Origin: Legionella wadsworthii DSM 21896 = ATCC 33877
Lineage (GTDB): Bacteria; Pseudomonadota; Gammaproteobacteria; Legionellales; Legionellaceae
Direction: 5' to 3'
NCBI RefSeq assembly: GCF_000701265.1
Contig: NZ_KL370759.1
Location: 353,755 to 417,754 of the forward strand
DNA: 64,000 nt
Both the position numbers and the translations under genes were made by a program. A model generated the notes under the pieces. The model had not been told where the DNA came from. It saw only the letters and a program-made list of their open reading frames with translations, and searched no databases. This document shows positions 57,734 to 64,000 of this stretch, piece after piece; the first letter of the stretch is position 1, and the number at the start of each line of letters is the position of its first letter.

Positions 57734-58212
57734 TGCGATATCTGCGTATTCGTTTATGCCTGGGGTTTATTATAGCTCTTCTGTTGTCCATATTACCCAT
57801 GCCTGAATTGATTTCCGCATTTCGTCCCCCCTGGGTTTTATTACTCGTTCTTTACATCGAATATTTTTTACCGGGAAATTTTAAACTGACAACCTTGTTA
57901 TTGGTAGGATTGTTGCTGGACGTTTTACTTGCGACCGTCATTGGCGAACATTCTTTTGCTTTACTATTTGTTACCTGGATTGCATCGAGCAAATCAAGAC
58001 GCTTTCAATTTTTTTCGATGATGCAGCAAATATTCCTCATTGGATTTTTTTGCCTCTTATATCAATCCATTATTTCTTTAATCACTGCGTTACTTGGATT
58101 TAACTATAGTTTAATTACCCCTGTAGCGAGCGCTTTAGTAGGGATGTTTATTTGGCCATGGATCCGCTTACTTGGGGAGGACACATTATTGAAACGATTG
58201 GTTTACCGTTAA
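57733..58212 (+). CDS. mreD: Rod shape-determining protein MreD
   Basis: 159 residues with about five membrane helices; RPPWVLLLVLYIEYFLP and GLLLDVLLATVIGEHSFAL are the conserved parts. The ATG shares one base with the mreC stop, so the two are translationally coupled. It works with MreC in the elongasome. Confidence 0.95.
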
Positions 58213-58225
58213 CATTGATTAAAGA

Positions 58226-58780
58226 TTATTTGAACTTGCCATAATGCTGAATCATGCGATATTCACCTGGACTTAAATCTCCTAATTTCCAATCACCTAT
58301 ACGATGGCGTATTAATCTTAAGGTGGGAAAGCCAATTGCGGCAGTCATTTTGCGAATCTGATGGTTTTTTCCTTCCTGTAAAATAATTTCTAACCAACTG
58401 GTAGGGATATTTTGACGAAAACGGACGGGTGGGTTCCTTAGCCAAACTTTGGGCTCGGCTATTATTCGAACTTCAGCAGGTAAATAAATTATGTCTTTAA
58501 GAATTAGCCCTTTTGCTAGAGGTTGTAAATCAATTTCCGTTGGAATGCCTTCTACCTGCACCCAATAATATTTTCTTTTATTAAATTTAGGATGCGTCAA
58601 TCGATGTTGCAGGGCACCATTATTGGTTAACAACAACAGTCCTTCGCTATTTTTATCAAGCCTGCCTGCGGCATAGAAATTGGGTTTATTAATAAAAGCG
58701 GATAATGTCTGTTCTGGATCTTCTCCAGAAAATTGAGTGAGAACACCATAAGGTTTATTGAACAGAATAATTTCAGGCAT
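58226..58780 (-). CDS. rluE: 23S rRNA pseudouridine synthase, RluE type
   Basis: 184 residues of the RsuA/RluE family without an N-terminal S4 domain. ILFNKPYGVLTQF starts the fold and AAGRLDKNSEGLLLLTNNG (about 36-54) includes the catalytic aspartate in GRLD. RNPPVRFRQNIPTSWLEI and FPTLRLIRHRIGDWKLGDL are close to E. coli RluE, which modifies U2457 of 23S rRNA. It converges with mreD 13 bases away. Confidence 0.9.
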   Translation of the reverse strand: MPEIILFNKPYGVLTQFSGEDPEQTLSAFINKPNFYAAGRLDKNSEGLLLLTNNGALQHRLTHPKFNKRKYYWVQVEGIPTEIDLQPLAKGLILKDIIYLPAEVRIIAEPKVWLRNPPVRFRQNIPTSWLEIILQEGKNHQIRKMTAAIGFPTLRLIRHRIGDWKLGDLSPGEYRMIQHYGKFK

Positions 58781-58918
58781 AGGGTAGAAAGAAAGAATAT
58801 CAATGCAACTATATTAAGATCTTTCTTACCTATGGGCAATTTCCCAATTTAAATTCATTGTCTTCATAGAGTAAATCTTATACAATACTCTTCATCATTG
58901 AATCGGGTAAGTGTATCA

Positions 58919-59617
58919 ATGAAATACACAATTTTAGCTTCTTTTTTTATTTGTCAGTTAACATACGCAATGAATCATATAGTAATGGTTGGTGACGAAA
59001 GAGTAGAGATTAAACACATCGTGGGCCGCGGAAAAACCTACGTTCATGTTCATCATAATGAGCAAACAGCTTTAAGGGCGGCTGAGGCGGTAATCAAGAG
59101 GGAAGGAGGCAGCCTGATTACACTAAATCATTCTGGGGGCCGAAATATAGTATTCCATTTAAACAATCAACGTTATGAATTTGATCCCAACCGAATCTAT
59201 ACAGACAATGGGATACAAAAAACTCTGTCACAATTTGGTCACTATAGCCCTCAAGCGCATCAAGAAGTGAAAAAGCTAGCAAATAAAATCAAAAATATCT
59301 TACCCAAAGGAAAAATTGTGGCTGTCCATAATAACAACGGCTACTCGCTTAAAGATTATTTACCAGGCAACACATTGGAACATGATGCTCAAGCCATTCA
59401 TATGGTTCCAGACAATTACTTCCGTAATTTTTACTTAGTCACTAAAATCAATGATTTTCTTCGTTTAAAAAGTCAAGGCTATAATGGGGTATTGCAAAAA
59501 GCCTCTGCTACGGATGATGGCTCTTTGTCCATATATCTTTCAAAAAAAGATTATATCAATGTTGAAGCAGGATATGATCAACTCGTTGAACAAATCAAAA
59601 TGCTGCAACATGCGTAG
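58919..59617 (+). CDS. Secreted protein of unknown function
   Basis: 232 residues from the ATG at 58919; an upstream TTG is less likely. The signal peptide (about 1-17, ending TYA) leads to a mature domain with GGRNIVFHLNNQRYEFDPNRIYTDNG, VAVHNNNGYSLKDYL, HMVPDNYFRNFYLVTK and TDDGSLSIYLS. Conserved-looking His, Asn, Asp and Arg residues in these blocks suggest an enzyme active site, and I have seen similar FDPNRI/HNN patterns in exported bacterial proteins. I cannot name the family or reaction. It lies between rluE and icd, with its own promoter likely. Confidence 0.7.
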   Translation: MKYTILASFFICQLTYAMNHIVMVGDERVEIKHIVGRGKTYVHVHHNEQTALRAAEAVIKREGGSLITLNHSGGRNIVFHLNNQRYEFDPNRIYTDNGIQKTLSQFGHYSPQAHQEVKKLANKIKNILPKGKIVAVHNNNGYSLKDYLPGNTLEHDAQAIHMVPDNYFRNFYLVTKINDFLRLKSQGYNGVLQKASATDDGSLSIYLSKKDYINVEAGYDQLVEQIKMLQHA

Positions 59618-59714
59618 TCTAAAACCAAGTATTTATAATTAATAAAAATGATGCTTGGGAACCAAGTTATCACATGGTATTATTTGCCTTCTCTATAATT
59701 TTTCGGAGTTGTCA

Positions 59715-60971
59715 ATGACCTACAATAAAATCAAAGTGCCTTCACAGGGTGAAGCGATCACAGTTGCAGATGATCTGTCACTTCGTGTCCCCAATAATCC
59801 AATTATTCCCTTTATTGAGGGAGACGGTATTGGTGTCGATGTGACCCCCCCTATGATTCGAGTTGTTGATGCTGCGGTGGCAAAAGCATATGGCGACGAA
59901 AGAAAAATCGCCTGGATGGAAGTCTATGCAGGTGAAAAAGCAACTCAAGTTTATGGTTCGGATGAATGGCTGCCAAAAGAAACTTTAGAAGCTCTGAAGG
60001 AATATGTTGTTTCTATTAAGGGGCCGTTAACTACTCCAGTGGGTGGCGGCATTCGCTCACTCAATGTTGCGATTCGTCAAGAATTAGATCTTTATACCTG
60101 TTTGCGCCCAATTCGCTATTTCTCCGGTGTTCCAAGTCCACTAAAAGAACCAGAAAAAACAGACATGGTGATATTTAGAGAAAATTCTGAAGATATTTAT
60201 GCTGGAATAGAATGGAAAGCTGATTCACCTGAAGCCAAAAAAGTAATTGATTTCTTGATGAATGATATGGGCGTTAAAAAAATTCGTTTCCCTGAGCATT
60301 GCGGTATAGGGGTTAAACCTGTATCTAAGGAAGGTACTACGCGGTTAGTCAGAGCAGCAATCCAATATGCTATAGATAATGATCGTGACACAGTAACTTT
60401 GGTTCATAAAGGTAATATTATGAAATTTACTGAAGGTGCCTTTAAAGATTGGGGTTACCAGGTTGCTCGAGATGTTTTTGGGGCCAAAGAATATGAAGGC
60501 GGACCCTGGATGGAATTTAAAAATCCAAAAACAGGCAAACAAATCATTATCAATGATGTAATCGCTGATGCGTTCCTACAACAAATACTTTTGAGACCAG
60601 AGGATTACAGCGTGATTGCAACGCTTAATCTCAACGGAGATTACATTTCTGACGCTTTGGCAGCACAAGTAGGCGGTATTGGCATTGCTCCAGGTGCTAA
60701 TATAAGTGATAAAGTTGCTGTATTTGAAGCAACCCATGGAACTGCACCTAAATATGCGGGAAAAAATAAGGTAAATCCTGGCTCCATTATTCTTTCTGCG
60801 GAAATGATGTTGCGGCATATGGGCTGGAATGAAGCTGCTGATTTAATTATTAAAGGCATGCAAAGTGCTATAGCAGCTAAAACAGTGACATACGACTTTG
60901 AACGCGGTATGACTGGCGCAACTTTGGTGAGCAGTTCTGGCTTTGGCGATGAAATAATTAAACATATGTAA
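59715..60971 (+). CDS. icd: Isocitrate dehydrogenase, NADP-dependent
   Basis: 418 residues from the ATG at 59715, which has GGAG six bases upstream. It oxidises isocitrate to 2-oxoglutarate in the citric acid cycle. It has [17 protein letters not shown], the substrate block [22 protein letters not shown] (phosphorylatable serine in IRSLN near 113), the NADP-binding [11 protein letters not shown] and [16 protein letters not shown]. The sequence is close to the E. coli enzyme. A long stem-loop follows the gene. Confidence 0.97.
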   Translation: MTYNKIKVPSQGEAITVADDLSLRVPNNPIIPFIEGDGIGVDVTPPMIRVVDAAVAKAYGDERKIAWMEVYAGEKATQVYGSDEWLPKETLEALKEYVVSIKGPLTTPVGGGIRSLNVAIRQELDLYTCLRPIRYFSGVPSPLKEPEKTDMVIFRENSEDIYAGIEWKADSPEAKKVIDFLMNDMGVKKIRFPEHCGIGVKPVSKEGTTRLVRAAIQYAIDNDRDTVTLVHKGNIMKFTEGAFKDWGYQVARDVFGAKEYEGGPWMEFKNPKTGKQIIINDVIADAFLQQILLRPEDYSVIATLNLNGDYISDALAAQVGGIGIAPGANISDKVAVFEATHGTAPKYAGKNKVNPGSIILSAEMMLRHMGWNEAADLIIKGMQSAIAAKTVTYDFERGMTGATLVSSSGFGDEIIKHM

Positions 60972-60991
60972 GTTGTCTTATAAAGTGGCCG

Positions 60992-61051
60992 TAGGGAACG
61001 ACTGAAATTAAGTGAGCATTTAACTTATTCTGGTTTCAAGTTGCTTCCCTA
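60992..61051 (+). terminator. 60-base stem-loop between icd and clpS
   Basis: TAGGGA (60992-60997) pairs with TCCCTA (61046-61051). Further pairing is possible between the adjoining ACGACTGAAA and TTTCAAGTTGCT segments, and between TTAAGT and ACTTA in the centre. No T-run follows. It may terminate icd or be a structured leader or processed RNA. Confidence 0.45.
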
Positions 61052-61213
61052 GGGTTACCATTTAACATCATTTATGGTTTATACCTTTAATGAATGCTAT
61101 CTAACCAATATGTTTTTGATTATTTCAAAGACTAATTTTTTCAATAAAATTAGCTGATTTTACTGGCCAAAAGCGCGTAAGGAGTCTATAAAAATATATA
61201 GAGGTTGTATGTT

Positions 61214-61537
61214 ATGAGCGGGCAAAATTTAGAGGAAATTATAAGGCCTAAAGTAGCTGATCCTGAGCTGAGCACAGAAATCAGAGTGCCTAGAAAGTAC
61301 AAAGTAGTATTGCTCAATGATGATTATACACCTATGGATTTTGTAGTTGATGTACTGAAGCATTTCTTCCATTTGAATGAAGAACTTGCAGTTCAGGTGA
61401 TGTTACAGGTTCATATCCAAGGAAAAGGCGTGTGTGGGGTATTTACTCGAGATATAGCAGAAACAAAAGTAGCGCTGGTAAATGAATACGCCAGAATGAA
61501 TCAGCACCCATTGCTATCCAGCATGGAACCCGAGTAA
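61214..61537 (+). CDS. clpS: ClpA adaptor ClpS
   Basis: 107 residues from the ATG at 61214 (GAGG nine bases upstream). It delivers N-end rule substrates to Clp[23 protein letters not shown] holds the substrate pocket residues (NDD, M), and [16 protein letters not shown] follows. It sits 30 bases before clpA, its usual partner. Confidence 0.97.
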   Translation: MSGQNLEEIIRPKVADPELSTEIRVPRKYKVVLLNDDYTPMDFVVDVLKHFFHLNEELAVQVMLQVHIQGKGVCGVFTRDIAETKVALVNEYARMNQHPLLSSMEPE

Positions 61538-61567
61538 TTTGCTGTGGGCTGAAGAGGAGCAACGACA

Positions 61568-63832
61568 ATGTTAAATAAAGAACTTGAATTCACCTTGAAT
61601 CTCGCTTTCAAGGAAGCAAAGGAAAAACGGCATGAATTTATGACTGTTGAGCATTTGTTGTTGTCATTACTTGATAATCCAGCAGCCGGAAGTGTCTTGC
61701 AGGCATGCGATGCCAATATTGAAGCATTACGTCGCGATCTGATTGAGTTTATAGACGAAACAACTCCCAGAATCCCTGAAGATGAATTAGACAGGGAAAC
61801 ACAACCTACCCTTGGTTTCCAACGTGTTCTACAACGTGCAGTATTTCATGTTCAATCTGCAGGGAAAACTGAGGTAACTGGAGCGAATGTTCTAGCAGCT
61901 ATTTTTAGCGAACAAGAAAGTCAGGCAGTTTATTTTTTACGTCGTGAAAATATTACTCGCCTCGATGTAATCAATTATATATCTCATGGCGTCTCTAAAT
62001 ATCAAAACAACGACATGCATGAGAATATGAATTCTATGGAAGACGATATGGGCTCATCAGAAGGTAATGAGTCACCATTAGAAAGTTATTGTACGAATCT
62101 TAACAGACGTGCAAAACAAGGTAAGATCGATCCTTTAATCGGCCGCCATGAAGAAGTTCAACGAACCATTCAAGTGTTATGCCGCCGAAGGAAAAATAAT
62201 CCTTTACTTGTCGGTGAAGCCGGAGTAGGTAAAACAGCCATAGCAGAAGGTTTGGCCCGACGTATTGTTGATGGGGAAATCCCTGATGCCATACGAGATT
62301 GTATTGTATATTCTCTCGATTTGGGTGCTTTGCTTGCCGGAACGAAATATCGCGGTGACTTTGAAAAACGATTAAAGGCCGTACTAAAGCAATTAGGACA
62401 ACAGGAAGGCGCTGTTCTGTTTATTGATGAAATTCATACGATTATCGGTGCTGGCGCAGCATCCGGTGGCGTTATGGATGCATCCAATTTGATTAAACCC
62501 CTTTTAGCAAACGGCGAATTAAAATGTATTGGATCTACAACCTATCAGGAATACCGGGGTATATTTGAGAAAGATCGTGCTTTAGCAAGACGATTCCAAA
62601 AAATCGATATTCCCGAACCCACTGTTGATGAAACATTTGAAATTCTGAAAGGCTTAAAAGGTCGTTTGGAAGAACATCATGGCGTGAAGTTTACTATACC
62701 GGCACTAAAAGCAGCGGCAGAATTATCTGCAAAATATATTAATGACCGCTTTTTACCAGATAAAGCCATTGATGTGGTTGATGAGGCAGGAGCTTATCAG
62801 AATTTATTAACAGCGAGTAAACGCAAAAAGATCATCAGTGTTACTGAAATTGAAAGCGTGGTGGCAAAAATTGCGCGGATACCCATTAAGAAAGTATCTG
62901 CTCGAGATAAAGATACCCTGCGAAATTTAGAACGAGATTTAAAACTTTTAGTATATGGCCAAGATCAAGCAATTACTGCTTTAGCTTCTGCGATAAAATT
63001 AGGTCGCTCAGGTCTGAGAGATCCTCAAAAACCTGTAGGGTGCTTCTTATTTGCTGGACCAACAGGTGTTGGAAAAACAGAGGTGACCCGACAGTTGGCT
63101 AATGTTTTGGGAATAGAATTACTGCGTTTTGATATGTCTGAATACATGGAAAAACATACTGTATCTCGTTTAATTGGTGCACCTCCAGGATATGTAGGAT
63201 ATGATCAGGGTGGGTTGCTGACCGAAGCCGTTACCAAAAACCCTCATGCAGTATTATTGCTCGATGAAATTGAAAAAGCGCATCCTGATGTTTTTAACCT
63301 GTTGTTGCAAATTATGGATCATGGCGTGTTGACGGATACTAATGGACGCCAAGCTGATTTTAGGCATATTATTCTAGTCATGACCTCTAATGCCGGGGCA
63401 GGGGAGCTGGTTCGAAATTCAATTGGTTTTTCGCAACAGGACAACAGTAACGATGGACTTGAGGTCATTAAAAAGCAATTTAGTCCTGAATTCCGCAACA
63501 GACTTGATGCAATCATTAATTTTGCGCCACTGGATTCAGTGACTATCGGTTTAGTGGTGGATAAATTCATTATGGAACTGGATGAGCAATTAAGCCATAA
63601 AGGAGTCACCTTTAATGTGGATAAAATGGCTCGCGAATGGCTGATTGAGCATGGGTATGATAAAGTGATGGGCGCTCGTCCAATGGCCAGGTTGATTCAA
63701 GAAAATGTCAAAAAACCTCTGGCGGATGAACTTTTATTTGGTAAATTGGTGCATGGCGGGCATGTGACTTTAAAAGTAAAAGATGGGAAATTGCATTTTG
63801 ATAGTCACGATCATCGAGAGGGCGTTTTTTAA
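61568..63832 (+). CDS. clpA: ATP-dependent Clp protease ATP-binding subunit ClpA
   Basis: 754 residues. An N-terminal Clp_N domain (about 1-140) binds ClpS. AAA module 1 has Walker A GEAGVGKTA (about 217-225) and module 2 has GPTGVGKTE near 498-506. Walker B sequences are LFIDEIHT and LLLDEIEK. It has no long middle coil, unlike ClpB. ClpA unfolds proteins and feeds them to ClpP. It shares one base with the next gene. Confidence 0.97.
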   Translation: MLNKELEFTLNLAFKEAKEKRHEFMTVEHLLLSLLDNPAAGSVLQACDANIEALRRDLIEFIDETTPRIPEDELDRETQPTLGFQRVLQRAVFHVQSAGKTEVTGANVLAAIFSEQESQAVYFLRRENITRLDVINYISHGVSKYQNNDMHENMNSMEDDMGSSEGNESPLESYCTNLNRRAKQGKIDPLIGRHEEVQRTIQVLCRRRKNNPLLVGEAGVGKTAIAEGLARRIVDGEIPDAIRDCIVYSLDLGALLAGTKYRGDFEKRLKAVLKQLGQQEGAVLFIDEIHTIIGAGAASGGVMDASNLIKPLLANGELKCIGSTTYQEYRGIFEKDRALARRFQKIDIPEPTVDETFEILKGLKGRLEEHHGVKFTIPALKAAAELSAKYINDRFLPDKAIDVVDEAGAYQNLLTASKRKKIISVTEIESVVAKIARIPIKKVSARDKDTLRNLERDLKLLVYGQDQAITALASAIKLGRSGLRDPQKPVGCFLFAGPTGVGKTEVTRQLANVLGIELLRFDMSEYMEKHTVSRLIGAPPGYVGYDQGGLLTEAVTKNPHAVLLLDEIEKAHPDVFNLLLQIMDHGVLTDTNGRQADFRHIILVMTSNAGAGELVRNSIGFSQQDNSNDGLEVIKKQFSPEFRNRLDAIINFAPLDSVTIGLVVDKFIMELDEQLSHKGVTFNVDKMAREWLIEHGYDKVMGARPMARLIQENVKKPLADELLFGKLVHGGHVTLKVKDGKLHFDSHDHREGVF

Positions 63833-64000
63833 TGTCGTTGTCTGTAATAATAATAACTAAAAATGAAGAGAGGAATATCAGACGCTGTCTTGAATCCGTC
63901 CAGTTTGCTGATGAAATAATAGTGCTGGATTCAGGCAGCACTGATAAAACAGTTGCTATCGCTAAAGAATATACAGAGCATGTATATTCTACCGACTGGC
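63832..64000 (+). CDS. Family 2 glycosyltransferase, partial (runs off the window)
   Basis: The first 56 residues only: SLSVIIITKNEERNIRRCLES, then EIIVLDSGSTDKTVAIAKEY. This is the GT-A nucleotide-sugar binding start of a family 2 glycosyltransferase, similar to the lipopolysaccharide core enzymes of the WaaE/KdtX group. The ATG overlaps the clpA stop by one base. The acceptor cannot be told from this fragment. Confidence 0.85.
   Translation, partial: MSLSVIIITKNEERNIRRCLESVQFADEIIVLDSGSTDKTVAIAKEYTEHVYSTDW

Overview
This window is chromosomal DNA of a Legionella species, most likely not L. pneumophila itself. It is low-GC and densely coded. The evidence is the mip gene (32038-32742), a csrA gene with a PmrA-type operator, a mevalonate pathway in place of the usual gammaproteobacterial MEP route, and several coiled-coil or eukaryote-like proteins that resemble Dot/Icm effectors. 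No rRNA, CRISPR array or insertion sequence was seen.

Layout. (1) 1-5745: a small accessory island at a tRNA-Arg gene, bounded by a 52-bp direct repeat (657-708 and 5664-5715). It carries an ABC exporter, a VOC-fold protein, an Abi_2/AbiF-type HEPN protein preceded by a promoter-driven hairpin RNA, and a second HEPN-motif protein. No integrase is visible. (2) 5669-5999: tRNA-Arg and two tRNA-Lys genes. (3) 6116-16887: mevalonate pathway genes (GHMP kinase, mvaA, then mvaD and mevalonate kinase), interrupted by an effector-like gene, an Mla-type lipid transport operon and pal-cpoB. (4) 16898-24396: ftsB, cbpA/cbpM, BON lipoprotein, CBS protein, a thioredoxin/DsbD-like membrane protein, lipA, a peptide transporter and a methyltransferase. 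(5) 24724-32742: csrA, birA, Sfp-type phosphopantetheinyl transferase, accA, tilS, a YopJ-like candidate effector, sdaA and mip. (6) 32846-38720: an AmpG-like transporter, two linked membrane proteins, a candidate effector with an SGHY motif, tRNA-Leu, and three small genes, one of them resembling a RiPP leader. (7) 38789-53051: purB-nadB-nadA, a SulP transporter, ppsA, then an overlapping operon of antiporter, nadC, a Bacillus-type MurG paralogue and an M20 peptidase, then a ComEA-like protein. (8) 53233-64000: a long coiled-coil protein, mreBCD, rluE, a secreted protein of unknown function, icd, clpS-clpA and the start of a family 2 glycosyltransferase.

How the parts work together. The mevalonate genes would supply isopentenyl diphosphate for undecaprenyl and quinone synthesis. 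Mla, Tol-Pal, MreBCD, FtsB and MurG-like products act in the envelope and cell shape. NadA, NadB and NadC together complete de novo NAD synthesis, although nadC is about 7 kb away and in the opposite orientation. CsrA and Mip are virulence-cycle genes. The most unusual content is the tRNA-Arg defence island with its candidate Abi-associated RNA, the YopJ-like and SGHY-motif candidate effectors, the Firmicutes-like MurG, and the Os1348-like small protein. All identifications are by reading the sequence; no database search was run. Several computed ORFs begin at upstream non-ATG codons; starts given here were moved where a ribosome binding site or family alignment supports it.
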